From positions 1 to 64,000 of the forward strand of contig PASF01000009.1 in the NCBI GenBank assembly GCA_002711845.1: DNA of 64,000 nt. The letters run 5' to 3'. The position numbers and the translations under genes were made by a program. This DNA comes from Gammaproteobacteria bacterium. Lineage in GTDB: Bacteria > Pseudomonadota > Gammaproteobacteria > Pseudomonadales > Pseudohongiellaceae. This document shows, piece by piece, positions 1 through 7,404 of this stretch. A model generated the notes under the pieces. It was not told where the DNA came from, searched no databases, and was given only the letters and a program-made list of their open reading frames with translations. The first letter of the stretch is position 1. Each line of letters opens with the position of its first letter.

Positions 1-68
1 CACATAAGGGTCTTAAAATGAAATCGCCACGCGAATATCGAGCATTAATGATGTCCGCTGGTTAATGG

Positions 69-464
69 GTGGTGTCCGGTTTAGCAGGGGCAACTACACC
101 ACAGAACCCTGATGCTGCGCGTCACTTTTGTACAAGCGCTAGGGAGGTGTTCGTCCAAATTCTTGATATGAATGCACCCGATGAGAAAGTATTAGCGCTA
201 AACCCCGGCTGTGATATGACGCCAGGCGGGCAGCCCACAAGAAAAGAGAAAATTCGATACTTGTTAAACCGCTGCGGACTGCTGACCCAGGAAGCAGTTG
301 ATTTCGTTGACGAGGATGTTAAAAACGTTCTTGCCCTTTTCAGAGTGTTCAATGACGGCACCCACGGGTCGTCAGGAAAGTTTGGTTTGAACCAGCTAAT
401 GTCAATAAAAACAAGGGTTGAGGACGGCATCACATACCTATTCTCAATTAGCCAACATGCATAA
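69..464 (+). CDS. Cassette-borne hypothetical protein, probably interrupted by an upstream in-frame stop
   Basis: A 131-residue frame begins at GTG 69 and ends just inside the first attC site, so it is the cargo of the leftmost cassette. The same frame is open from the window edge and contains ATG 18-20, but is cut by a single TAA at 63-65 only two codons before the GTG. The natural gene may therefore begin further left and be broken here. The protein is soluble and mostly helical by appearance, with an FNDGTHG motif near residue 94 and a following basic helix. This vaguely recalls the pPIWI-associated nuclease or HEPN-like helical families, but that is memory-based and weak. No signal peptide or membrane segment is visible. 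The function should be treated as unknown. Confidence 0.5.
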   Translation: MVSGLAGATTPQNPDAARHFCTSAREVFVQILDMNAPDEKVLALNPGCDMTPGGQPTRKEKIRYLLNRCGLLTQEAVDFVDEDVKNVLALFRVFNDGTHGSSGKFGLNQLMSIKTRVEDGITYLFSISQHA

Positions 465-536
465 CAAAGCCATGAAATTCGCTCCCTACGGTCGCCGGAC
501 GCTCGCAAGCTCGCGCCGTTTATGGCGGCGTTAGAG
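459..536 (+). other. attC: attC recombination site 1
   Basis: The left core GCATAAC is at 459-465 and the right core GTTAGAG at 530-536. The outer arms are imperfectly complementary (AAC..GCCAT against ATGGC..GTT) and the GC-rich centre can fold back on itself. The site immediately follows the stop of the preceding gene, as in integron cassettes. Confidence 0.85.
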
Positions 537-577
537 CTCATGGCGGGCAGAGACAGAGGCTTTCCAATTATGGATGA

Positions 578-1033
578 ATGGGTTCATTTATGATTTTAGA
601 GTACGAAACTGCTTTCCCGGAGCATTTGGATAAACTTGTAAGAATACGTATAGCCGCGATGCGCGATAGTCTCACTAGAGTAGGGAGATTTGATCCGGAT
701 CGAGCGAGAGAAAGATTCGAGTCAGGGTTTAATCCAGAATACACCAGGTTTATAAACTATGGCGGGCTAAGAGTTGGCTTCGTAGTAGTAAAGCCAGAGG
801 CAGATGGCCTGAAGCTAGACCACTTGTATATTGAACCAGATTATCAAGGCCGTGGAATTGGCGGGAAAGTACTTAAAACTATATTCAGCACAGCTGACCA
901 GCATGGCCTACCGATTGCAGTAACAGCTTTACGAGACAGTGACTCAAATAGCTTCTATAAAAGTCACGGATTTAAGTACCAGGACGAAACGGAATGGGAC
1001 ATAAACTATATTCGGTTGCCCAGCGCTCATTGA
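578..1033 (+). CDS. GNAT family N-acetyltransferase (cassette gene)
   Basis: A 151-residue GNAT-fold protein expected to transfer an acetyl group from acetyl-CoA to an unknown amine. The acetyl-CoA-binding motif A is clear around residues 85-105: a hydrophobic strand (LDHLYIEP) followed by YQGRGIGGKVL, matching the R/Q-x-x-G-x-G/A loop. The FYKSHGFKYQDET stretch near the C-terminus is the usual GNAT strand-loop that ends with a 'GF' turn. ATG 578 gives the full frame; ATG 590 is an equally possible start and neither has a strong Shine-Dalgarno sequence. It is the only gene between attC1 and attC2, so it is a single-gene cassette. The substrate cannot be deduced, and no resistance subfamily is recognisable. 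Confidence 0.85.
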   Translation: MGSFMILEYETAFPEHLDKLVRIRIAAMRDSLTRVGRFDPDRARERFESGFNPEYTRFINYGGLRVGFVVVKPEADGLKLDHLYIEPDYQGRGIGGKVLKTIFSTADQHGLPIAVTALRDSDSNSFYKSHGFKYQDETEWDINYIRLPSAH

Positions 1034-1055
1034 GGGCATCTATATTTTGTAGAAG

Positions 1056-1133
1056 CTCTAACAATATCATTCAGTTCGCGCCTTCGGCGCTGGACGCAAC
1101 CTGCGGTTGCGCCACTGATGAAGAGCGTTATGA
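1056..1133 (+). other. attC: attC recombination site 2
   Basis: The left core CTCTAAC is at 1056-1062 and the right core GTTATGA at 1127-1133. The outer arms pair imperfectly (AAC..TCATTCAGT with ACTGATGA..GTT). The centre holds two short GC-rich hairpins (CGCGCCTTCGGCGC and CGCAACCTGCGGTTGCG). It lies 22 bases after the GNAT stop codon. Confidence 0.85.
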
Positions 1134-1148
1134 ATCAAGGAGAACCAT

Positions 1149-1986
1149 GTGCGTTGGTATGCCGATGATTCGGATTTAAGAGTCATAAAGGATTTGAACT
1201 TTCCGAACATTGTGTTGTTTGGGGGATTCGCTGTGCCTTACGAACAGGAGTGTGCGTTAAGAAGCGCCATTGAGGAAGCAAAGGCAAAATTTGGCCATCG
1301 TAGAGCTCCAGTAAAATGGAATTTCAAAGATCTCAAGAGCCGATATGAGCAGCAGGGCCAGAAAAAGACCTATGACGTATTTCTCAAAAACATGCACGAC
1401 GTTCGCCGAGAAATATTCTGCGCTGCTGCCCAATTTGACATCTGCATTATTTTTTCCCTAGGTAGAAGGGTATAGCTCAGATAAAAAAGCCTTAATGGAT
1501 GCAAAGGCTGACCTCGCAAGATATGTCTTTACAAACAGCCTTATGCGTTTTGCACTACATGCTCAGGAATCCGCCGCTGCCAAGCCAGAAGTTGTACTTG
1601 ATTGGCCTGATAGCGGATTATCAAAGCCATTTGATGTTGAGTATGCTGCAGCATTCAACTTGGGAAAAACCACGGATGGCGTAGAGTATCATTCTGGCCC
1701 ACTAAGCACACATAACTTTGCTGACTCACCTTTTTATGCTCGAATGCCTCACAATACATTGCTGCAATTTGCTGATTTAGTCCTGGGCGCTACTAGAGAG
1801 TTAGTGCATCACGCAATTAATGAAGATAAAAAGGGGCACGGCATTGATTTGCTGAGCAGGGTTTGCGACAAATTCCGCGGCTATTCAAATAACGTCGTAG
1901 GCCGAGGTATAAGTGTTAACAGCAGGGCCAAGGACATTAGAGCGAAGATTACTGACAAATTCAGGGAGCTGTATGTTGCTTCATAA
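1149..1986 (+). pseudogene. DUF3800 family protein, frameshifted cassette gene
   Basis: Two frames give the two halves of one DUF3800-like protein. The N-terminal part runs 1149-1475 (GTG start, RWYADDSD near the start in place of the usual Y-x-DESG acidic motif). The C-terminal part is open from 1462 to 1986 in the next frame and contains the family's C-terminal TLLQFADLVLGATREL stretch. Reading across, removal of one G from the GG at 1461-1462 restores a continuous protein (SLVEGYSSDKK). A second irregularity may exist at the start, since an ATG at 1147 is one base out of frame. DUF3800 proteins have an RNase H-like fold and are often found in mobile or defence contexts; no function is proven. 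Either the gene is dead or the assembly has a one-base error. Confidence 0.75.
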
Positions 1987-2055
1987 CAATCACAAGCAGT
2001 TCGGCCCTTCAGGCCCGGACCTCGCTACGCTCGGCCGCTGTTGCGGGCGTTATGC
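1981..2055 (+). other. attC: attC recombination site 3
   Basis: The left core TCATAAC at 1981-1987 overlaps the stop codon of the DUF3800 frame, and the right core GTTATGC is at 2049-2055. Internal arms TTCGGCCC/GGGCCGGAC-like and CTCGCTACGCTCGGCCG give the usual imperfect cruciform. Confidence 0.88.
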
Positions 2056-2179
2056 TGACCGATCACTTTTGATTTTTTAGGGTGGGTCGCCGTTGGAGTG
2101 TGATTCTTTTTACGCTGGGAGATAGCTTCAATCTGGCTACTTAGGTTAATTATAACAAGCGATACACAAAAGTATAAGA

Positions 2180-2209
2180 CTGCAATTTTTTAGGTTGGCC
2201 CTCTATAAT
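2180..2209 (+). promoter_or_regulatory. Possible cassette-borne promoter for the esterase
   Basis: A perfect TATAAT at 2204-2209 lies 30 bases before the esterase ATG. The best -35 match is weak (CTGCAA at 2180-2185, 18-base spacer). The roughly 180-base leader between attC3 and the gene is unusually long for a cassette, which leaves room for a private promoter. Confidence 0.4.
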
Positions 2210-2238
2210 CGTCGCCCCAATTGTTGAGGACTGAGCTT

Positions 2239-3135
2239 ATGAGTATCCAAGTGACTCCCATGAACGGAATTTTTGATGCAGAATACTTTGATGTTCGATC
2301 AAACATTGTGAATGATACATACAGGATATTCGTCGGTAAGCCTAGCGGCATGCGGGATGATTTGAGATATCCAGCTATTTTTAGTTTAGACGGCAATGCG
2401 TCTTTTGCTTCTTTGTTGGGCACTCAGCGGATGCTTGTGATGGGTGGAGAAGTGCCTGCGGCGATAGTCATAGGGATTGGCTATCCCGGAGAAAACCTGT
2501 TGGCGGCAATGGCCAAACGCAACAAAGACTACGTACCAAGCATGCCTGGAGAGTCTGAAACTCGAGCACTAGGACCTGTCGCGAAGCCTGGCGCAGAAGA
2601 TTTTTTACGTTTTATACGAGAAGAACTCAAACCGCTTCTAGCTGATAGATATCCGCTCGAAACAAACGACTCTACTTTATTAGGCGTATCATTGGGCGGT
2701 TTATTTGGCGTTTGGGCGCTACTGACAGCACCGGACACGTTTAACAGATACATCCTTGCAAGCCCTGCGATCTGGTGGCGAAATCAGCAGGTTTGGGAAT
2801 GGGAGGAATGTTATAGCAGCCGACATGAAGATCTTAATGCCACTGTTTTCATAGGTGCAGGCGCTTTGGAGGTCACTGAAAATTTACGAGCCGACGCTGT
2901 CTCTATTGCTGACAAGAATCCCATGCTCAAGGATCAGATCGATGCGATGATCACGTGGAATGACGAGCATGGTTGGCCTGAGGTAGCTAAACTGGTGCCA
3001 ATCCTTGCTGCGAAATTGATGTCGCGTAACTACCCCAGCCTGTCTGTAGCTCATAGGATAATGCCGGACGAAAACCATATGTCAGCCCCCCCTGTGTTAA
3101 GTTCACGGGGCCTCAGATATGTCTTTGGAAGATAG
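2239..3135 (+). CDS. Alpha/beta hydrolase, esterase D / Fes-like family (cassette gene)
   Basis: A 298-residue soluble alpha/beta hydrolase of the putative esterase (PF00756) type, whose relatives include IroE-like siderophore esterases and S-formylglutathione hydrolases. The nucleophile elbow G-V-S-L-G lies near residue 154 and the fold's FSLDGNASFA region near residue 50. An Asp and the H of DENHMSAP near residue 281 are plausible triad partners. ATG 2239 is chosen because a GAGGA sequence lies just upstream; an earlier TTG at 2221 is in frame but has no ribosome site. There is no signal peptide. The gene lies alone between attC3 and attC4 and is one of the larger single-gene cassettes here. 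The natural substrate is unknown. Confidence 0.85.
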   Translation: MSIQVTPMNGIFDAEYFDVRSNIVNDTYRIFVGKPSGMRDDLRYPAIFSLDGNASFASLLGTQRMLVMGGEVPAAIVIGIGYPGENLLAAMAKRNKDYVPSMPGESETRALGPVAKPGAEDFLRFIREELKPLLADRYPLETNDSTLLGVSLGGLFGVWALLTAPDTFNRYILASPAIWWRNQQVWEWEECYSSRHEDLNATVFIGAGALEVTENLRADAVSIADKNPMLKDQIDAMITWNDEHGWPEVAKLVPILAAKLMSRNYPSLSVAHRIMPDENHMSAPPVLSSRGLRYVFGR

Positions 3136-3141
3136 AATGAC

Positions 3142-3243
3142 GCATAACAAAGCGATTCAGGCGGACAAGCTCAAACTGCGACACCTTTTGCCATCGCAAA
3201 AGCTGCGCCAGCTCGATCTTGCCGCTGATCTGCGGCGTTAACT
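3142..3243 (+). other. attC: attC recombination site 4
   Basis: The left core GCATAAC is at 3142-3148 and the right core GTTAACT at 3237-3243. At 102 bp it is the longest attC in the window. It contains a CTTTTGCCATCGCAAAAG hairpin that is closely echoed in attC8, suggesting the two share ancestry. Confidence 0.85.
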
Positions 3244-3259
3244 GTCACGGAAGGCCTCA

Positions 3260-3718
3260 GTGAAATTTGAAGTATCGAGTAATCTTAAAATCAGTCCCGA
3301 AGATGTCGATGGGCTGCTCACCATGAAGGGCGTGAATACGGAATTGAGCCCTCTCATCCGTATGACGGCACCTTCAGAATGGTTAAGCAAGCCGGTCTTT
3401 GAATGGCCTACGGGTAAGGTGCTCTTTTCTAGCTGGATACTCCTTTTCGGTATCTTCCCCATCGATCGACACACGTTCTTCTTTCAATCCATTGATCGTC
3501 AACGGGGTTTTGCGGAGGCGTCGAGCTCTTTAACCAATAAGCTCTGGCACCATCGGCGGGATATCAGGAGAACCGGGGCATCATGGCGGGTCACCGATAC
3601 CGTCGAGTTCCAGTGTAGGCTGCCTGGGCTGGAATACGTTCTGGCACCTGTCTATGGGTTCATCTTCAAGCACCGTCATCAGGTGCTAAGGTCTTACTAT
3701 AGTGGCAGCGCCAGTTAA
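3260..3718 (+). CDS. SRPBCC-superfamily-like hypothetical protein (cassette gene)
   Basis: A 152-residue soluble protein starting at GTG 3260 with a GGAAGG ribosome site five bases upstream. The order of features resembles the SRPBCC (START/Bet v1-like) ligand-binding fold: an N-terminal 'MKFEVSS' strand, a central strand rich in aromatic and acidic residues, a 'HRRDI..TGASWRVTDTVEF' strand pair and a long C-terminal helix with FKHRHQVLRSYY. That helix is typical of the proteins annotated as polyketide-cyclase-like or coenzyme-Q-binding. No catalytic motif can be named. Its stop codon overlaps the left core of attC5, so it is a classic single-gene cassette. The family call is by pattern only; the role is unknown. 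Confidence 0.6.
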   Translation: MKFEVSSNLKISPEDVDGLLTMKGVNTELSPLIRMTAPSEWLSKPVFEWPTGKVLFSSWILLFGIFPIDRHTFFFQSIDRQRGFAEASSSLTNKLWHHRRDIRRTGASWRVTDTVEFQCRLPGLEYVLAPVYGFIFKHRHQVLRSYYSGSAS

Positions 3719-3796
3719 CCAGGCCAAGCACGGGGACAGCTTTTCCGTTGCGGCTTCGCCTACACTACAAAGCTGCCCATGTTGGCGGCGTTAGGA
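3713..3796 (+). other. attC: attC recombination site 5
   Basis: The left core AGTTAAC is at 3713-3719 and overlaps the stop of the upstream gene. The right core GTTAGGA is at 3790-3796. The GGGGACAGCTTTT..AAAGCTGCCC arms form a long stem. The right core also supplies the stop codon of the reversed yoeB gene (see the next entry). Confidence 0.85.
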
Positions 3797-4063
3797 CTCG
3801 TCATAGTGCCCACCCAGAGCAAAGATATAGATTGATGATTCATCGAACCTATACACAATCCGGTCCTTCTGGGATATGCGCCTTGACCAAAAACCGGATA
3901 GGTTATGCTTCAGAGGTTCAGGTTTGCCTGTCCCAACAGCGGGGTCCTCGCAGCGAATGAGCTCTTTGATTAGTTTGCGAGCTGCATCGTGCAGTTTTTT
4001 GTCCTTTTGGCGCATGGTTTCATACGCCTCCCAGGTCTTGCCCTCAAATACCAGTGATCTCAT
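3791..4063 (-). CDS. yoeB: YoeB-family toxin, mRNA interferase
   Basis: A 90-residue RelE/YoeB-superfamily toxin, a ribosome-dependent mRNA endonuclease neutralised by YefM. The diagnostic block KPEPLKHNLSGFWSRRI spans residues 47-63. The residues matching E. coli E46, R65 and H83 are E49, R68 and H86, so the active site looks intact. E. coli YoeB ends HY at residue 84; this copy carries a short extra DES tail. Its start overlaps the last 20 bases of the antitoxin gene, the usual translational coupling. The gene runs opposite to every other cassette gene, and its TAA stop is built from the TTA of the attC5 right core. Toxin-antitoxin cassettes with their own promoter are known to stabilise large cassette arrays. 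Confidence 0.93.
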   Translation of the reverse strand: MRSLVFEGKTWEAYETMRQKDKKLHDAARKLIKELIRCEDPAVGTGKPEPLKHNLSGFWSRRISQKDRIVYRFDESSIYIFALGGHYDES

Positions 4064-4316
4064 CCATTTGCTCTTTGGTAGGCGTGTATCCTTTACGCTC
4101 TGTGTGGGTTTTGGCCGACTCGGCCAGTTGCCGCATCAGGCTACTGTTTTGCAGAACATACAGCGTTTCCTGTTCGCGCTCCCAGTCTTCAGCACTGATC
4201 ACCACAAAGTCTTGCCCCGATCGCCGGGAGACCCTAAGCGGTTCATGTCTACTAACACTTTGTTCTACAAGCTTTTTCAGGTTATCCCTGAACTGATTTA
4301 CACTGACTGTTTCCAT
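4044..4316 (-). CDS. yefM: YefM-family antitoxin
   Basis: A 90-residue Phd/YefM antitoxin, the labile partner and DNA-binding co-repressor of YoeB. The N-terminal DNA-binding half METVSVNQFRDNLKKLVEQ and the central 'VVISAEDWEREQETLYVL' segment are characteristic. The C-terminal tail is the expected flexible toxin-binding region. ATG 4316 is chosen because homologous proteins begin at METVSV; a longer frame back to 4385 would run through the palindromic operator. It is followed with overlap by yoeB. Confidence 0.92.
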   Translation of the reverse strand: METVSVNQFRDNLKKLVEQSVSRHEPLRVSRRSGQDFVVISAEDWEREQETLYVLQNSSLMRQLAESAKTHTERKGYTPTKEQMDEITGI

Positions 4317-4332
4317 CACTGCCACCAATATA

Positions 4333-4351
4333 TGTACGGGAATGCCGTACA
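4333..4351 (-). promoter_or_regulatory. Palindromic operator of yefM-yoeB
   Basis: A perfect seven-base inverted repeat, TGTACGG then CCGTACA, separated by five bases. It sits 17 bases before the yefM start. YefM-YoeB regulators are known to bind palindromes with TGTACA-like cores, so autorepression is the natural reading. Confidence 0.75.
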
Positions 4352-4368
4352 AGTATACTCTGGCCGCC

Positions 4369-4395
4369 CTGACAATCACAAGCAATCGGACAGAA
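4369..4395 (+). other. Possible left half of a disrupted attC
   Basis: The stretch GACAATCACAAGCAATCGG closely resembles the left arm of attC3 (AACAATCACAAGCAGTTCGG), but no right arm or right core follows before the amidase gene. It lies where the toxin-antitoxin cassette should end. Confidence 0.35.
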
Positions 4396-4485
4396 CAGCA
4401 AGATCTTGAATCAACACCGGCATTCTACCTGCAGCGAAACTTGAACAAGCCGCAGCACCTTCACACTAATATTACGAGCACTGCC

Positions 4486-6186
4486 ATGATCCGTTTATTT
4501 ACACATCTGCTGGGCCCTTCTCAACGCATTACCCCCGTGCTTTTCTCCGCCGCACTTCTGCTCATGTTTACACCCACTCAGCCAGCCAGCGCCGCCAGTG
4601 CCGACCAGCCATTTACCGTGCTGGAAGCAAGCATTCCCGAGATGCAACAGGCCCTGGAATCCGGCCAGATGACATCCCGTGACCTGGTGGAACAGTATCT
4701 CGTTCGTATCGCGCTCTACGAGGAACGGGTTAACGCGGTAATCGCGATCAATCCGATCGCGTTGGCAGACGCCGACCGGCTCGACGCCGAAAGAGCGGCG
4801 GGACACATACGTGGGCCGCTTCATGGCATTCCGGTTGCGCTGAAAGACAATATCCACACCTCCGACATGCCGACCACCGGTGGCGCGCTGGTGTTCCGGG
4901 ATTTTGTGCCGCCCTACGAGGCCACGCTGACCACTAATCTGCGTAACGCGGGTGCCATCATTATTGCCAAGACGGTGATGACTGAACTGGCAAATTTTCT
5001 CGGCTCTGGCATGCCGGGCAACTACAGTGCGATTGGCGGTTATGGGCTGAACCCTTACGATCCGCGTCGTGACCCGCGCGAAGGTTTTGATGATGGCAGG
5101 CCCGTGATGGGGGTGGGTGGTTCGAGTTCGGGCATCGGCACGGCCATGAGTTTCTGGGCGGCCAATGTGGGCACAGAAACCTCCGGCTCAATCCTCTCGC
5201 CAGCCAACGCCAATATGCTGGCGGCCATCAAGCCAACGGTTGGCAGGATAAGCCGCTGGGGAATCATTCCCATCACCGCCGATCAAGACACCGCGGGACC
5301 GATGGCGCGTTCGGTGACGGATGCCGCCATCATGCTTGGCGTGCTGGAGAGCAGGGAACCTGATCCTCGTGATGCGGCCACCCGACGTTGTGAGGCGCCG
5401 GCCAACAACGATTACACGGCCCATCTGCAGGCAGAGGGTTTACGCGGAGCACGCATTGGTATACCACGCGCTTTTTACTACGAACCAGCACAAGTACCCG
5501 GCAGTGACGACACCCGGGGCGGCCTGAATGAAGAGGCCCGCGTCGTCATGGCCGCCGCGATAGACGTGCTGCGACAACAGGGCGCGATCATTGTGGACGC
5601 CGCCAATATACCCAGCGTCATCGACCAGGACCCGGCGCGCAACCTGCTGGCCAGCCCGCCCAGCAGTGTGCTGTCGTATGGCATGAAACGCGACTTTAAT
5701 AGCTGGCTGGCTTCACTGGGCGACACGGCGCCGGTGAGTACCCTGACGCAACTGCGGGAATGGAATCTGGCCGATGAATCCCGGGGGGCGATTCCCTATG
5801 GGCAGGCACGCATTGATGAGGCTGATGCACTGGATTTGCGTGAATCGCTTGCCGCTTACCAGAGCGACCGGGCGCGGGATCTTTTCCTGAGCGCCGAACA
5901 CGGTATCGATGAGGTCATGGCCGAACTGGCGCTGGATGCACTGCTATTTCCCGCTTCCTCCGGCGCCGGCATAGCGGCAAGGGCTGGCTACCCCACCGTC
6001 ATCGTTCCGTTTAGTCGTATGGAGAATGAATTAAATCCGCCACTGCCAGCAGGCTTTGATGCAGAACCACGTCCTTTTGGCGTAAGCTTCAGCGGTACGG
6101 CGTGCAGCGAAGCACGACTGATTGAGCTGGCTTTTGGTTTTGAGCAGGCTACGCGTGGGCGGATTGCGCCGCCTGATTTTCCGTGA
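4486..6186 (+). CDS. Secreted amidase-signature-family hydrolase
   Basis: A 567-residue amidase of the amidase-signature family (GatA/FAAH superfamily), hydrolysing an unknown amide. The Ser-cisSer-Lys triad is visible: Lys120 in GIPVALKDNIHT, the GGSSSGIG block at residues 211-218 (cis-Ser about 214) and the nucleophile Ser235 in TETSGSI. ATG 4486 begins a clear signal peptide (hydrophobic residues 17-29, then AxA-type cleavage near PASAASA), so the enzyme is periplasmic or secreted. A longer frame back to 4342 lacks support. The gene is visibly more GC-rich than neighbouring cassette genes and is far larger than typical cassette cargo. No complete attC flanks it. It may be an insertion of ordinary chromosomal DNA into the array, or a cassette whose attC decayed. 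Confidence 0.92.
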   Translation: MIRLFTHLLGPSQRITPVLFSAALLLMFTPTQPASAASADQPFTVLEASIPEMQQALESGQMTSRDLVEQYLVRIALYEERVNAVIAINPIALADADRLDAERAAGHIRGPLHGIPVALKDNIHTSDMPTTGGALVFRDFVPPYEATLTTNLRNAGAIIIAKTVMTELANFLGSGMPGNYSAIGGYGLNPYDPRRDPREGFDDGRPVMGVGGSSSGIGTAMSFWAANVGTETSGSILSPANANMLAAIKPTVGRISRWGIIPITADQDTAGPMARSVTDAAIMLGVLESREPDPRDAATRRCEAPANNDYTAHLQAEGLRGARIGIPRAFYYEPAQVPGSDDTRGGLNEEARVVMAAAIDVLRQQGAIIVDAANIPSVIDQDPARNLLASPPSSVLSYGMKRDFNSWLASLGDTAPVSTLTQLREWNLADESRGAIPYGQARIDEADALDLRESLAAYQSDRARDLFLSAEHGIDEVMAELALDALLFPASSGAGIAARAGYPTVIVPFSRMENELNPPLPAGFDAEPRPFGVSFSGTACSEARLIELAFGFEQATRGRIAPPDFP

Positions 6187-6244
6187 GTTGAGGCGGGGAT
6201 TTGTGCTGGCACGTTTATTCAGATAGGTGCGCAGGAACACTATA

Positions 6245-6256
6245 CAAACGTTATGC
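6245..6256 (+). other. Possible right half of a disrupted attC
   Basis: CAAACGTTATGC ends in a good right core (GTTATGC, 6250-6256) placed 15 bases before the GNAT start, as in intact cassettes. No convincing left arm precedes it. Together with the half-site near 4369 it brackets the amidase gene. Confidence 0.35.
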
Positions 6257-6271
6257 AGCAAGACTACCTAC

Positions 6272-6787
6272 ATGAGTGAATTCAATATCAGAGTCCTGAC
6301 GCCCGCAGATTGGCTCACGTACAAGTCAATTCGGCTGGCCTCGTTGAGAGATGCGCCCGATTCATTTGGTTCAACGTATGAGCGTGAATCGGTGTTCATG
6401 CAGCCTGAGTGGGAATCTCGTTTAGATCCAGTGGGGCGTGCAAAAACTGCGCTACCTTTAGTTGCAGAATGTGGCGTAGATCCTGTCGGAGTTGCTTGGG
6501 GCTTGGTGCAAGACACTGATTTAAAAGTAGCCCATGTATTTCAAATGTGGGTATCGCCAGACGCACGCGGGAGAGGGATCGCGAAGGCATTGCTTAATCG
6601 CATCACAGATTGGGCCATTGGCAGAAATTGTCATTTGATAGAGCTGTCTGTTACCACGACCAATGCTGCAGCGGTAGGCCTATATGATTCCTCAGGTTTC
6701 CTTTCGTCCGGACAGGTTGAGGATCTGCGAGAAGGATCAGCACTGAAAACAAAGATAATGATAAAGGATCTGCGTAATGCAGCATAA
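6272..6787 (+). CDS. GNAT family N-acetyltransferase (cassette gene)
   Basis: A 171-residue GNAT protein starting at ATG 6272 (MSEFNIRVLTPAD). Motif A is intact near residues 97-112: VFQMWVSPDARGRGIAKALL holds the strand plus the R-G-R-G-I-A acetyl-CoA loop. The later NAAAVGLYDSSGF segment is the conserved motif B region. The acceptor substrate is not identifiable. The stop codon overlaps the left core of attC6, and its 5' end follows a right-core-like GTTATGC, so it is still recognisable as a cassette. It is not close in sequence to the other GNAT cassette at 578-1033. Confidence 0.88.
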   Translation: MSEFNIRVLTPADWLTYKSIRLASLRDAPDSFGSTYERESVFMQPEWESRLDPVGRAKTALPLVAECGVDPVGVAWGLVQDTDLKVAHVFQMWVSPDARGRGIAKALLNRITDWAIGRNCHLIELSVTTTNAAAVGLYDSSGFLSSGQVEDLREGSALKTKIMIKDLRNAA

Positions 6788-6871
6788 CAATCCGCATCAA
6801 TCGCTCCCGTTGGTCGCTGGGACAGCCAAAACGATGCGCTTATTTGGCCGCCCTTGCGCGGGGCGTTATGT
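6782..6871 (+). other. attC: attC recombination site 6
   Basis: The left core GCATAAC at 6782-6788 overlaps the GNAT stop, and the right core GTTATGT is at 6865-6871. Ninety bases long, with internal arms built on CGCTCCCGTTGGTCGCTGGGA. Confidence 0.88.
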
Positions 6872-6903
6872 GTACCTCATTTGCAGGCCATAGAAGGAAT
6901 CCA

Positions 6904-7305
6904 ATGACTAAGCATGCTGGTTCTTGCCTTTGTGGCATAGTGAAATTTGAGGTCCATGGGGACTTCGACAGTTTTTATCTGTGTCATTGTAAACATTGCC
7001 AAAAAGATACGGGATCGGCTCATGCAGCAAATCTATTCTCACAGTCAGCTAAAATGGTCTGGCGGTCGGGTGCAGATGCGGTGATGACCTTTACGCTTCC
7101 AGGCACTCGTCATAACAAGAGCTTTTGTAAGTTGTGTGGCTCGGCATTGCCAAGTACTCAGATCCCACGGTTGCTTGTCGTTCCGGCAGGATGCTTGGAT
7201 ACTGAAATATCTATGGCGCCAACAGCGCATATCTTTTCATCCAGCAAAGCTGATTGGGACGAAGGGTTAGGGGACGTGCCAGAATTCGAGGGGCTGCCAG
7301 AGTGA
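6904..7305 (+). CDS. GFA-family (glutathione-dependent formaldehyde-activating-like) zinc protein (cassette gene)
   Basis: A 133-residue GFA/CENP-V-fold protein. The zinc ligands are visible: SCLCG near residue 7, the CHCKHCQK motif near residues 27-34 and CKLCGSALP near residue 77. The fold binds two zincs and is named after Gfa, but most members have unassigned chemistry, and a role in formaldehyde metabolism should not be assumed. ATG 6904 is preceded by GAAGGAAT, and an upstream in-frame start at 6844 lies inside attC6 and is rejected. Single-gene cassette between attC6 and attC7. Confidence 0.88.
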   Translation: MTKHAGSCLCGIVKFEVHGDFDSFYLCHCKHCQKDTGSAHAANLFSQSAKMVWRSGADAVMTFTLPGTRHNKSFCKLCGSALPSTQIPRLLVVPAGCLDTEISMAPTAHIFSSSKADWDEGLGDVPEFEGLPE

Positions 7306-7314
7306 GCAGTTATC

Positions 7315-7389
7315 ACATAACAAACCGTGGCAGTTCGCGCCGATCAGCGCCGGACTCGCTACGTTCGCCGCTGCACAGGGGCATTATGC
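7315..7389 (+). other. attC: attC recombination site 7, with altered right core
   Basis: The left core ACATAAC is at 7315-7321. The right core reads ATTATGC at 7383-7389 instead of GTTATGC, changing the G at the crossover point. The centre (TTCGCGCCGATCAGCGCCGGA and CGCTACGTTCGCCG) has normal attC shape. The mutation may reduce recombination here. Confidence 0.8.
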
Positions 7390-7404
7390 AATCAGAGGTA
7401 ATGA

